Source of the DNA: Planctomycetia bacterium
GTDB lineage: Bacteria; Planctomycetota; UBA1135; GCA-002686595
Length of the DNA stretch: 32,680 bases
Direction: 5' to 3'
Assembly: GCA_005789645.1 (NCBI GenBank)
Contig: SXXH01000295.1
Span: 1 to 32,680, forward strand
Shown here: piece after piece, positions 1 through 11,273 of the stretch
Numbering within the stretch: position 1 is the stretch's first letter
Layout: the number at the start of each line of letters is the position of its first letter
Position numbers and translations under genes: made by a program
The notes under the pieces: model-generated
Database searches by the model: none
Seen by the model: only the letters and a program-made list of their open reading frames with translations
What the model was told of the DNA's origin: nothing

Positions 1-2667
<2,667 letters not shown>

Positions 2668-2680
2668 AGCGAGTCGGGGC

Positions 2681-4519
2681 TCAGGGGATCCACTCGAGCG
2701 ACAAGCCGTTGCTCAAGTTGAAGCTCGAACTCGTGCAGTAGCTCGCCGCGTTGCGGTAGTAGGCCTGGTAGCGGCGCGTGCCGCCCGTCGCGGACACGCC
2801 GCCGACCACCGAAAGGCGCGGGTCGCCCGCGACGCCCGCGCCGAAGGCGAGTTGGCCTGTCGCGTCGGCCTGGCGCCCGCCCAGTCGCACGACGGATCCG
2901 CCCAGGCAGCGCAACCCGTCGCCAAGCACGACGCCGAAGCCGCCTCCGGCCGCGTCGATCGACTGCAACAGCACCACAGGCGTGTTGGGCGGCAGTCCGA
3001 CCGCGAGCAGGCCGACTCCATCGCGCGCCACGCTGGCGAGTCCCGTGGCCGCCAGGCGCGCGCCGCGCGGATCCGCCGAATGCCTGCAGCCGCGGCGGGA
3101 CGCGCCGAAGTTGCCGCACGGGCATGGCGCAGCGCTGCCGTCGCCGGCGCAGAAGGTGGCGGCCGAGCCGGGCACGCGGGCCACGAAGATGTCCATCGCG
3201 CCGTTCGTGTCGTTGGCGACGAGGTCGCTGGCGGCGCTTTGGAACGCGATCCAGCGACCATCGGCGCTGAGCGCCGTGCGCGTCGATTGTCCGTTGCCGC
3301 TGGCGACGGAGGGAGTGCGGCTGATGAGATGCGTGGCGCCCTCGGCGCGGTCGCGCACTTGCACGTCGCGCTTGCCGTTGGCGTCGCCCGGCGCGAGGTT
3401 GGGCGCGTCGGAGTTGAATGCGACGAGGCGTCCGTCGCGCGACATGGTCACGCGTCCCGTCAACCCGAATGCCGTCGGATGTCCCGCCGTGCCTGGCGCC
3501 CCGGTCGAACTCGTGTCGATGCGTTCGATGCTGCCTGTGGCGCGCTCGAGCACGAAGAAGTTGCGCAGCGCGTCGGTGTCCTCGGTCACGAGGCCGGGAT
3601 CGCTCGAATAGAACCCGATCACGCTTCCGTCGTCGGAGATGGATGGATAGGTGGACTCGTGCAAGGACGGTGCTCCCGACAATGCGCGTGCAGCGACATC
3701 GGTGCGGCCGAGCAACCTGTCGCGCCACACCACCGTGCTCAAGCCGGAGATCGCGCCAGGCACGAGGTTGGTGGCCGACGTGATGTAGACCACGAAGCGG
3801 CCATCGCCGGAGATGGCCGTGGCGGAGGGATCCTCGAAGCCGATGGAGCTGCTGTGCCAGTTGGCCTGCAAGCCGGCATCATCGACGCTGACGAGGTCGA
3901 TCGCGCCGGTGGAGAGGTCCGCCACGAAGGCGTCGTAGTGGCCATTCACGTCGCCCAAGGGGGGCAGCAAGTCCTCGGCTTCGCTGTAGAAGGCGACGTG
4001 ACCGCCTTCGGCGGAGATCGACGGGCCGTAGGAGTTGCCGGAAGCCGCGGATCCCGTCGTCGGGTGGCCCGCGGCGACCAGGCTTGCAAGGCGCGTGCGT
4101 CCGGTCGCGCGGTCGCGCACGTAGATGTCGTGGACACCGTTCGTGTCGGGATTGCCGACGAGGTTCGTGGCGAGGCTCGCGAACGCGACGAAGCGTCCAT
4201 CGGCCGAGATGGAGGGATGGAAGGAGCGTCCATCGCCCTGCGCGCCCGATTGGTCGGCGACACTGACGCGTTCGGTGACTCCGAGCGTGCGATCGCGCAC
4301 GTAGACATCCTGGACACCGTTCGTGTCGCCGGCGACCAGATTCGAGGCGGAGCTGGCGAAGGCGACGAAACGGCCGTCGGCGGAGATCGCCGGCGCCCCC
4401 ACATCGCCCGTGGTAGGACCACCGGAAGGGTCGACCGTGAGCAACTCGATGGCCAGTTGGGCGCGCGCGAGCGAAGCGCAGCCGGCGACCAATGCAAGCG
4501 CGACCAGCAGGCGTACCAT
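2681..4519 (-). CDS. Secreted PD40/TolB-like seven-repeat beta-propeller protein with C-terminal Cys-rich module
   Basis: The protein has 612 residues from the ATG at 4519, chosen over the ORF-track start because GGAGGG lies 8 nt upstream and the product then opens with a clean signal peptide (MVRLLVALALVAGCASLARA). Seven repeats of the WD40-like PD40 type follow, each resembling 'SADGRFVAFASxAxNLV..DTNG..D.YVRDR'. This fits one seven-bladed propeller as in TolB-like proteins. After the propeller, about 155 residues form a second module starting CAGDGSAAPCPCGN and ending YCTSSSFNLSNGLSLEWIP. I associate this module with secreted planctomycete proteins, but its function is unknown to me. The protein probably acts outside the cytoplasm in binding or scaffolding; no catalytic site is visible. 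It could be a surface-attached protein with the C-terminal module as a sorting element, which is inference. Confidence 0.88.
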   Translation of the reverse strand: MVRLLVALALVAGCASLARAQLAIELLTVDPSGGPTTGDVGAPAISADGRFVAFASSASNLVAGDTNGVQDVYVRDRTLGVTERVSVADQSGAQGDGRSFHPSISADGRFVAFASLATNLVGNPDTNGVHDIYVRDRATGRTRLASLVAAGHPTTGSAASGNSYGPSISAEGGHVAFYSEAEDLLPPLGDVNGHYDAFVADLSTGAIDLVSVDDAGLQANWHSSSIGFEDPSATAISGDGRFVVYITSATNLVPGAISGLSTVVWRDRLLGRTDVAARALSGAPSLHESTYPSISDDGSVIGFYSSDPGLVTEDTDALRNFFVLERATGSIERIDTSSTGAPGTAGHPTAFGLTGRVTMSRDGRLVAFNSDAPNLAPGDANGKRDVQVRDRAEGATHLISRTPSVASGNGQSTRTALSADGRWIAFQSAASDLVANDTNGAMDIFVARVPGSAATFCAGDGSAAPCPCGNFGASRRGCRHSADPRGARLAATGLASVARDGVGLLAVGLPPNTPVVLLQSIDAAGGGFGVVLGDGLRCLGGSVVRLGGRQADATGQLAFGAGVAGDPRLSVVGGVSATGGTRRYQAYYRNAASYCTSSSFNLSNGLSLEWIP

Positions 4520-4601
4520 GCCGAGCACCCTCCGGGATCCGTGGGGGACGGATGCGACCACGGCCGGCGCATCGGCGCAGGCTCCACGCATCCGGAACCG
4601 A

Positions 4602-4645
4602 AACTACGCCCAACTTCGCGAAACTGTCAAGTGCTCTGGACAGTT
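4602..4645 (-). promoter_or_regulatory. Possible promoter with consensus -35 and overlapping inverted repeat upstream of the PD40 gene
   Basis: On the minus strand, a perfect TTGACA (4630-4625) lies about 105 bp before the PD40 start. A 17-nt spacer leads to GTAGTT, which is a poor -10. The -35 overlaps one arm of the 7-bp inverted repeat AACTGTC/GACAGTT (4622-4628 and 4639-4645, 10-nt spacer). The arrangement suits a repressor site over a sigma70 promoter, or a short hairpin after the VTT gene stop. The weak -10 keeps this tentative. Confidence 0.3.
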
Positions 4646-4678
4646 CCGGTCGCTTGGCCCGCCGCTGCAGGCTCCAGC

Positions 4679-5422
4679 TCAAGTCGCCTGGTCGATCCTG
4701 CGCGCCAAGGCGCGTCGCGCCGACCAGCCCAGCCACGCGAACAACGCCGCGCTGGCACCGAGGGCGAACCACAAACGCCACCACTGGTCCGTGTCGGCTT
4801 GGGAGTCGAAGGCTGCCAGTTGCGCGCCGGCGAAGCACACGAGGGCCGTGCGCGGCACGGCGCCCAAGGCGCTGCCGAGGAGGAAAGCCGCGAAGGGCAC
4901 GCGGGCGGCGGCGAGCAAGACGTTGACCAGCGCGAACGGCACGATGGGGGACACGCGCAGGAGCGTGGTCGTGGTGGCCGCGCCGCGCGGGTCGGCCGCC
5001 AAGGCCGCGTGGATCGCGGCGGCGCGCGGCGAACGCGCGAGCCAAGCGGCGAAGCGTTCGCCCTCGAGCCGCGCGGCCAGAGCGTGGCCCAGCGCCGCCG
5101 CCAACAAGATGCCGATGAACGACGCGGCAAGGCCCACGCCGAAGCCCCACAGGTAGCCGGCCCACAGGGCGACCACTTGCGTGTTGACCAATGCCAAGCC
5201 CGCCGTCGCCGCGAGGCACGCGATGTACAAGCCGAGTGTCGCGCCAGTGGCCTGTTGGAAGAACGGTTCGATGCGCGGCAGGCTGGCCACGAACAGCGCG
5301 CTCCCCACGAGCGGCATCAAGGTGGCGCCGGCGAGCAGCAAGCCCAATGGGCCAAGCTCGCGCGATTCGCGGACGCGCGAGCGGAGTTCGCCCCAACGGC
5401 GTTCGATCGCTTGGTGGAACAC
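4679..5422 (-). CDS. VTT/TVP38 (SNARE-associated, DedA-like) inner-membrane protein
   Basis: This is a 247-residue polytopic membrane protein. The ORF-track entry reaching 5995 is an extension across thrC. I place the start at the GTG at 5422, which has GAGGA just upstream and falls 44 bp after the thrC stop. Hydrophobic segments occur near the N-terminus (LGPLGLLLAGATLMPLVG), in a long central pair containing GYLWGFGVGLAASFIG, and around RVSPIVPFALVNVLLAAARV, plus a C-terminal helix before the basic end RRALARR. The central Gly-rich re-entrant segment and the R..PIVPF..VN pattern are typical of the VTT domain (TVP38/TMEM64, YdjX/YdjZ). Family members are linked to lipid scrambling or membrane homeostasis; the substrate here is unknown. 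It is probably co-transcribed at the end of thrB-thrC without a pathway link. Confidence 0.85.
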   Translation of the reverse strand: MFHQAIERRWGELRSRVRESRELGPLGLLLAGATLMPLVGSALFVASLPRIEPFFQQATGATLGLYIACLAATAGLALVNTQVVALWAGYLWGFGVGLAASFIGILLAAALGHALAARLEGERFAAWLARSPRAAAIHAALAADPRGAATTTTLLRVSPIVPFALVNVLLAAARVPFAAFLLGSALGAVPRTALVCFAGAQLAAFDSQADTDQWWRLWFALGASAALFAWLGWSARRALARRIDQAT

Positions 5423-5466
5423 GCTTCCTCTACGCTCGCCCGCGCCCTTGGATGCAATTCCGCGCC

Positions 5467-6801
5467 TCAATCGGCTTCGAGTGCAGCGCGCAGGGCGGCG
5501 AGGTGCGGCGCCATGGGACGCGAGCGCGAGGGCCGCGCCAACATGGCCGCGAGGCGCGGTGGCACGGGAACCGCGCGATCGATCAAGGGCTCGACGATCG
5601 TCTCGAACTTGGCCGGATGCGCGGTGGCGACGATGGCCCATGGCCGCTGGTCGCCGCGCGCCCGGCGCTCGAGGACGGCGTGCGCGGCGCAGGCGGTGTG
5701 CGGACACCAAACCCGGCCCAGTTCGCGCCAACCACGCACGATGGTGGCGCGGATCGCCTCGTCGTCGACCGAGCACGCCTCGAGGTCCGCGCGCAGCGTC
5801 GGGTGGGACGCCACCAGGACGCGCAAGCGTTCCAAGTTCGATGGCGCGCCCACATCCATCGCGTTCGCGAGCGTGGCGATGGTGGCGCGCGGGCTGGCAT
5901 CGTCCTGCATGAGCCAGTCCAGCACCGCGCGGTTGGCGTTGCCGGCGAACAGCACCTTGCCGATCGGCATGCCGACGAGCTTGGCGACCACGCACGCCAC
6001 GGCGTTGCCTAGGTTGCCCGTGGGCACGGCGAACGACAGCGGCGCTCCACCCGCGCCTGCATGGCGCAGCGCCGCGGCCGCGTAATACCCCATCTGGGGC
6101 AGGAGTCGCGCCAAGCTGATGCTGTTGGCCGAGGTCAGCGCGTGGCTAACGCGCAGCTCCGTGTCGGCGAAGGCCTCCTTGACCATGCGTTGGCAGTCGT
6201 CGAAGGTCCCTTGCACGCGCCAACTCGACACAGCGCCGCCGAACGAGCCCAACTGATGCGCTTGGCGCGGCGAAACGAGGCCGTCGGGATGCAGGATGAT
6301 GGTCCGCGTGCCCGGCGCATGTTCGAAGGCCGAGCCCACGGCGGCTCCGGTGTCGCCCGATGTCGCCACGAGCACTGTCGAGGATCCGGGTGCTTCTTCG
6401 TCGTCGCGCAGCGCCCGCAAGTTGGCCGCGAGGAAGCGCGCACCGTAGTCCTTGAACGCTGCGGTGGGGCCATGGAACAGCTCCAGTTCGAAGGTCCGTC
6501 CATCCGCGTGGGGCACGAGCGGCGCGTCCTCCGCGTAGGCCGCCGCGCAGGCGGCGCGCAAGTGCGTCGCCAACGGATCGCCCAGGAAGAACGGCTGCAG
6601 CAACGCGCAGGCGACTGCGTCGAGGGTCGTCGTCGCGTCCAAATCGCGCCACGCATCGAAGCGCGGCAGCGTGCCGGGCAGGTACAACCCGCCATCCGGC
6701 GCGAGCCCGGCGAGGATCGCCTGGTGCAGCGCCGTCGGTGGCGTGCGGCCGCGCGTGCTCTCGTACGCGATCGGCGGGTCGTTGGCGGCTCGACCCTTCA
6801 A
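5467..6801 (-). CDS. thrC: Threonine synthase
   Basis: The protein is 444 residues. It is a PLP enzyme converting O-phosphohomoserine to threonine, the last step of threonine biosynthesis. The N-terminus carries YESTRG and [10 protein letters not shown], both typical of the bacterial/fungal type. The Schiff-base lysine sits in [14 protein letters not shown] (K117), and the phosphate-binding [10 protein letters not shown] and [17 protein letters not shown] motifs are present. The start is TTG at 6801, whose last two bases overlap the thrB TGA (TTGA), with GGAG 8 nt upstream; this indicates translational coupling to thrB. No ATG lies nearby in frame. Length and motifs are normal for a functional enzyme. 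Confidence 0.96.
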   Translation of the reverse strand: MKGRAANDPPIAYESTRGRTPPTALHQAILAGLAPDGGLYLPGTLPRFDAWRDLDATTTLDAVACALLQPFFLGDPLATHLRAACAAAYAEDAPLVPHADGRTFELELFHGPTAAFKDYGARFLAANLRALRDDEEAPGSSTVLVATSGDTGAAVGSAFEHAPGTRTIILHPDGLVSPRQAHQLGSFGGAVSSWRVQGTFDDCQRMVKEAFADTELRVSHALTSANSISLARLLPQMGYYAAAALRHAGAGGAPLSFAVPTGNLGNAVACVVAKLVGMPIGKVLFAGNANRAVLDWLMQDDASPRATIATLANAMDVGAPSNLERLRVLVASHPTLRADLEACSVDDEAIRATIVRGWRELGRVWCPHTACAAHAVLERRARGDQRPWAIVATAHPAKFETIVEPLIDRAVPVPPRLAAMLARPSRSRPMAPHLAALRAALEAD

Positions 6802-7742
6802 GCGCGCGACTCCACCACCGCGCCCGGCGAGTCGACGGGGCAGGCGAGCTGATCACTGGAGAGTCCGACCCCGGCGAAGGCCGCCTGCATGGCCGCCGCG
6901 GCGCGGCGCGCCGTCGTTTCGCCTTCGCACCAGGCGAAGACGCTCGGTCCAGCTCCGCTGATGCTCGAGCCGAGCGCGCCGGAGGAGAGTGCCGCCTGCT
7001 TCACCGCCGCGAAGCCCGGGATGAGCAGCGCGCGCCGCGGCTCGACCAGCACGTCTTCGAGCCCGGCGCGCACGAGCGGCAAGTCGTCGCGCCAGCAACC
7101 AGCCAGCACGAGCGCGAGCCGCTCGGACTGCCGCACGAAGTCGCCGATGGCGTACGGTTCCACGAGCGCCGCGCGGGCCACGCGCGTCTCGAGCACGAAG
7201 TGCGGATGCGCCAGCGCGCACCACAGGCCGCGTGGCACGGGCACCTTGATCATGCGCTCGTGCGTGGCGAGCACGAGGCCGCCCAGGAGCATCGGCGCGA
7301 TGTTGTCCCCGTGCTTGCCGCCGCTGGCGACCGCCTCGCCCTCGAGCGCATGCGCATACAGCTCGTCGCGGGAGAGTGGTTGCTCGAACAGCTCGTTCGC
7401 CGCCACGAGCGCCGCCACCGCGGATGCGGCCGAGCCGCCCATGCCCGACCCCAGGGCGATGCCCTTCTCGATCTCGATCTCGACGCCGAAGTCAGCTTGT
7501 CGCGCCGCGAACAGCGACAGCAGCGCCTTGCCTGCCGTATTGCGCTCCGCCTCCCGCGGCAACTCGACGGTAGCGCCGCGGATGGCGAGCACGCGCACGC
7601 CCGACCGTGCGCTCCTGCGCGCCACGACGCGATCGCCCGCTCCGGCGAGCGCGTGACCGAGGATGTCGAAGCCCACGGCCGCGTTGCCGACGGAGGCGGG
7701 GGCGAAGGCGGTGGCCACGGAGACTCCACTGCGAGCTTGCAT
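6798..7742 (-). CDS. thrB: Homoserine kinase (GHMP family)
   Basis: This 314-residue protein phosphorylates L-homoserine with ATP, giving O-phosphohomoserine for the adjacent threonine synthase. It has the GHMP N-terminal substrate motif ([15 protein letters not shown], ~16-29), the ATP-binding glycine loop [10 protein letters not shown] (~98-107) and a C-terminal [16 protein letters not shown] stretch. The ATG at 7742 gives a normal family N-terminus. It leads the thrB-thrC-VTT cluster and diverges from the kinase-SUMF1 gene on the plus strand. No homoserine dehydrogenase or aspartokinase is in the window. Confidence 0.95.
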   Translation of the reverse strand: MQARSGVSVATAFAPASVGNAAVGFDILGHALAGAGDRVVARRSARSGVRVLAIRGATVELPREAERNTAGKALLSLFAARQADFGVEIEIEKGIALGSGMGGSAASAVAALVAANELFEQPLSRDELYAHALEGEAVASGGKHGDNIAPMLLGGLVLATHERMIKVPVPRGLWCALAHPHFVLETRVARAALVEPYAIGDFVRQSERLALVLAGCWRDDLPLVRAGLEDVLVEPRRALLIPGFAAVKQAALSSGALGSSISGAGPSVFAWCEGETTARRAAAAMQAAFAGVGLSSDQLACPVDSPGAVVESRA

Positions 7743-7788
7743 GCGCGCAGTCTAGGGGCGACGCGCGTCGGTTCCACATCGCCCCGTC

Positions 7789-7805
7789 CAAGTGCGTGCC
7801 ACTTG
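7789..7805. repeat. Short inverted repeat between divergent thrB and kinase genes
   Basis: CAAGTG (7789-7794) and CACTTG (7800-7805) form perfect 6-bp arms around a 5-nt spacer. The site lies about 50 bp upstream of thrB, and its right arm contains the only in-frame TTG available to the divergent kinase gene. It could be an operator or a small hairpin, but chance cannot be excluded for so short a repeat. Confidence 0.3.
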
Positions 7806-10800
7806 CGGCGGGGGTCCTGCCAGGGTTGGCGTACCCGGTATCATGCGCGCATCGAACCCTCCGCCTCGTCGAGTCCGGCCCAGCGCCTGTACGAGTCCTT
7901 CCTCCACGCTCGCTCGCGCGGCGAGTCGGAGGACTTCGAAGCATTGTGCGCACGCGCACCCGAGCTGGGCGACGAACTGCGCAGCCTGCATGCGCGCCAC
8001 GCCCGGTGGGTGTCGCTCTTCGGCGCGTTGGGTTCGGAGGAGTTGTCGCGCAAGTTCGCGGCGGGCCGGGCTTGGTCGGACTCGGGAGCGAAGGCGGCCG
8101 CGGGCGGAGCGGCGCAGTCGGGATCGGGGCCGAGTTCGGGTCCGGCGAGCGCCTTGCTGGAACGCCTGCGCGGCAAGGCGCCGACGACTGGTCGCTACAG
8201 GCTGGTCGGGGAGATCGGCCGCGGTGGCATGGGAGCAGTGGTCAAGGTCTGGGACGAGGAACTGGGGCGTCCATTGGCCATGAAGGTCGTGCTGGGCAAG
8301 GAAGGCTCGCCGGAGGGACAAGGCACTCCGCCCATCGACGTGCGGATCCTCGCGCGTTTCCTCGACGAGGCGCGCACCACAAGCCGGCTCGATCACCCCG
8401 GCATAGTTCCGGTGCACGAAGTCGGCCTGTCCGACGATGGTCAAGTTTACTTCACCATGCGCCTCGTGCAGGGCGAGGACTACGCGCGCGTCATCGACCA
8501 TGTGGCGCGAGGACGAGATGGATGGACCTTGCGCAAGGCCCTGCAGGCGCTGTCCAAGGTTTGCGAAGCGATGAGCTACGCGCACGACCACGGCGTCGTG
8601 CACCGCGACCTGAAGCCAGCCAACATCATGGTCGGCAAGTACGGCGAAACGTACGTCATGGATTGGGGGCTGGCGCGCGCGACGCAACCGTCGGTGGCGA
8701 GCCTCGACGCGGCCAACCCCGGGGATTCGGCGCCGAGCGCGAGCGACGATCCGTTGCGCACGCGCGTCGGCGAGGTGCTCGGGACGCCGTCCTACATGGC
8801 GCCCGAGCAAGCGCGCGGCGAACTGGATCGCATCGGCCCGTGCTCCGACATCTACTCGGTCGGAGCGATGCTGTACCACTTGCTGGCGCGCGGTCGCGTG
8901 TCGGCGCCCTTCGTGCCGCCGGGCCAGCCTCCTTCGCAGCGCGTAGTGCTGCAGCGCCTGCTCGCCGGTCCGCCGACTCCGCTCCTCGAGTTGGCGCAGG
9001 ACGCCCCACCCGAGCTCGTCTCCATCGCCGAGAAGGCCATGGCGCGCGAGCCTGGAAACCGCTACGCGACGATGAAGGAGCTCGCCGACGATCTGCAAGC
9101 GTACCTCGAGGGCCAGGTGGTGGCGGCGCACGAGCGGGGTGCGCTCGCTCGCGCGCGCAAGTGGGTGGGACGCAACAAGAGCTTGGCTGCTTCACTCGCC
9201 TTGGCCGTGGTGGCGCTGCTCGCAGGCACGCTGGTCTCGTTGCGTTGGGCCGGCAAGGCCTCGGACAACGAGCAAGCCGCCCTCCGGGCCAACGTCCAGC
9301 TGGACCAGCGCAATCGCGAATTGGAGTTGCAGGCCCGCGAGCTGCGCCTGCGCGGGCTGCAGCAGGACATCGCGCGCTTCCAGGCGGAGGTGCGCGCCAT
9401 CGGCGAGGGCGAGTTGCTGGTGCGCGGCGCAGGTGCATGGTGGTTGGCGCGCGCGCGCGAACTCGTCGAGGGCGAAGACCTGCCCGGCGTGGAGTGGCGT
9501 CCTGGCTTGCGCGACGTGGAGGAGCGCCTCGCGCAGTTGCGCGCCGATCCGGCCTTGCTGGCGCATGGCGAGGCCGAACGCGAGCTGGACTTCCAGTCGC
9601 ACCCATTCCGTGCCGTGCTCGCGGCGCTGGAGGAGCAGTTGACGGCCTTGGATTCGGGCGCATCGCCCGCCACCAAGGCCTTGGCGGCCGAGGTGCTGTG
9701 GCGACGACGCATGCTCGGTCGCGACCCGTGGCCGACGGAGGAGGATGTGCTGCGCGGGGACTGGGCCATGCAGGCGGCCGACGACGCGGCGTCGCAGGAA
9801 CGCGAGGCGTTGTCGATCCTCGGCTTGACTGGCGCGCGGCGGCATGGAGGCGAGATCGAGGCGTTGTTGCGTGCGCGAAAGGCGCAGGAGTCGTCCTTGC
9901 AGGCCGAGCGCGGTCAACGCGTCGCGACGCACGCCTTGGCTTGCGCCATGTCGGGTCGCCTCGACGAGGCGCGTGCCATGCTCGCCACGCTCGTGGCCGA
10001 GGGGTCGTCCAAGCCCGCCGAAGCGCAGGCAGGCATCCTCGAGCGGATTCGCGCGCACATCGACGCGTGGAGCGGCCGGGAACTGGTGGAACGCGCGGCC
10101 GAACTCGCGCGCGACGAGTCGCGGTTGGAGTCGGCGCGCGCGGCGGACGAGGCGCGTCGGGTGGAGCTCGCCCGAGCCGTCGAGGATCTGCGCGCGCGCT
10201 GCCGCGAGCGTCGCACCTGGCGCCATGCGAGCGCCTTGGAGCAGTGGCGGCACGACCAATTGGCGCAGGTGCGCGAGGATCTGGCCGCGTTGCGCGAACT
10301 GCTGCAGGCGGCCGAGCCCTCGCTGGAGGGCCTCGATGCGCGCGCGCGCTGGGACGCGGCCTTGGCCGCCATCGCGCGCTCGCCACGCTACGCGCAGGTG
10401 CGCTGGCCGGGTGGCGCGTTGACGCCGCAGTTGGGCCTGGTGCCGTTGGGCGAGAATCCAGCCACCGGCCTGTGGGAGTTCGTGCACCAGCAGAGCGGTG
10501 CGTCGCCGGTGGTCGCCAATGTCGACGGTAGTCAAGTAAAATTGACACTGGCGGCCGGCACGGGGATCGTCTTCGTCCTGTTGCCCGGCGGCCGCATGCG
10601 CGAGGAGGAGGGCATCAAGCCGCAACTCTCGTACAACCACCACGACTTCAAGCTGATCGACTTCGCGCCGTTCTTCCTGTCGAGCCACGAGACGACCCAG
10701 GCCCAATGGGATCGCTTGTCGGAGCGTCCTCTCTTGCATGGCGCGCCGCACCATCCGCTGCATGCCGCCAACAACCTGAGCTGGCTGGACGCAGCCGCGG

Positions 10801-11249
10801 TGACGCGGCGCATGGCGGGTTGGGTGCGGTTGCCGTCCTCCGCGCAGTGGGAGTACGCCTGTCGCGCCGACACGACGACTCCATGGTGGACGGGCGCGGA
10901 GCCCGAGAGCCTGCGCGGCGCCGCGCATGTGCGCTTCCCGGGTGAAGTCGCGACGGAGCCCGGCGAGGTCGGGACGCGACTCGCCAGCCCCTTCGGCCTC
11001 CACGACATGCACGGCGGCCATTGGGAATGGTGCGCCGATGCAGGCCTGCAGTCGTTCGAGACGCCGCGCCTCGTGTCGCGGCCGCGCGACGGGTTGCAGG
11101 ACAGCGCCACGGCCAGCCTGCGCCTCATCCGTGGCGGGGCGTCCGGCTACGGCCCGAACGAAGCACGTTCAGTGTTCTTCACGAACCTGCCCTTCGCGCA
11201 TCGCACTGCCGATCTGGGCGTGCGCTTCGCCATGCCGGTGGTGCCCTGA
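7803..11249 (+). CDS. Membrane-anchored Ser/Thr protein kinase with C-terminal SUMF1-type domain
   Basis: This protein of up to 1148 residues is the full-length paralogue of the gene at 1-2667. It has a short N-terminal helical region (LYESFLHARSRGESEDFEALC) and a Hanks-type kinase domain with Gly loop GRGGMG (~138-143), AMK lysine (~161), HRDLKPAN (~267), DWG in place of DFG (D~287) and MAPEQ (~333). One transmembrane helix (~460-483) is followed by a long charged coiled-coil-like region. The SUMF1-like domain (~921-1148) has VLLPGGRM, WEYACRAD, HWEWCAD and LIRGGASGYGP, and lacks the FGE catalytic cysteines. All key kinase residues are present, so it should be active, with its C-terminal part probably outside the cytoplasmic membrane. 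The start is uncertain: TTG at 7803 is the nearest in-frame start upstream of clear coding sequence, the ATG at 7843 is out of frame, and GTG 8010 would delete coherent sequence. Confidence 0.88.
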   Translation: MRRGSCQGWRTRYHARIEPSASSSPAQRLYESFLHARSRGESEDFEALCARAPELGDELRSLHARHARWVSLFGALGSEELSRKFAAGRAWSDSGAKAAAGGAAQSGSGPSSGPASALLERLRGKAPTTGRYRLVGEIGRGGMGAVVKVWDEELGRPLAMKVVLGKEGSPEGQGTPPIDVRILARFLDEARTTSRLDHPGIVPVHEVGLSDDGQVYFTMRLVQGEDYARVIDHVARGRDGWTLRKALQALSKVCEAMSYAHDHGVVHRDLKPANIMVGKYGETYVMDWGLARATQPSVASLDAANPGDSAPSASDDPLRTRVGEVLGTPSYMAPEQARGELDRIGPCSDIYSVGAMLYHLLARGRVSAPFVPPGQPPSQRVVLQRLLAGPPTPLLELAQDAPPELVSIAEKAMAREPGNRYATMKELADDLQAYLEGQVVAAHERGALARARKWVGRNKSLAASLALAVVALLAGTLVSLRWAGKASDNEQAALRANVQLDQRNRELELQARELRLRGLQQDIARFQAEVRAIGEGELLVRGAGAWWLARARELVEGEDLPGVEWRPGLRDVEERLAQLRADPALLAHGEAERELDFQSHPFRAVLAALEEQLTALDSGASPATKALAAEVLWRRRMLGRDPWPTEEDVLRGDWAMQAADDAASQEREALSILGLTGARRHGGEIEALLRARKAQESSLQAERGQRVATHALACAMSGRLDEARAMLATLVAEGSSKPAEAQAGILERIRAHIDAWSGRELVERAAELARDESRLESARAADEARRVELARAVEDLRARCRERRTWRHASALEQWRHDQLAQVREDLAALRELLQAAEPSLEGLDARARWDAALAAIARSPRYAQVRWPGGALTPQLGLVPLGENPATGLWEFVHQQSGASPVVANVDGSQVKLTLAAGTGIVFVLLPGGRMREEEGIKPQLSYNHHDFKLIDFAPFFLSSHETTQAQWDRLSERPLLHGAPHHPLHAANNLSWLDAAAVTRRMAGWVRLPSSAQWEYACRADTTTPWWTGAEPESLRGAAHVRFPGEVATEPGEVGTRLASPFGLHDMHGGHWEWCADAGLQSFETPRLVSRPRDGLQDSATASLRLIRGGASGYGPNEARSVFFTNLPFAHRTADLGVRFAMPVVP

Positions 11250-11273
11250 GCCTCGCCGTGCGTCGACCCGCGC

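Noticed and set aside
2852-6085. 1077-aa plus-strand ORF across the PD40, VTT and thrC genes
   Set aside because: It is antisense to three well-supported genes; its composition is Arg/Ala/Gly-rich with no domain. High GC makes long stop-free antisense frames common.
6738-7802. N-terminal extension of kinase 2 to 6738 in the ORF track
   Set aside because: It is antisense to thrB and low-complexity; coherent kinase-protein sequence starts only near 7850-7880.
7607-10531. 974-aa plus-strand ORF overlapping kinase 2
   Set aside because: Wrong frame of the kinase gene; lacks all kinase motifs and is Arg/Gly-rich.
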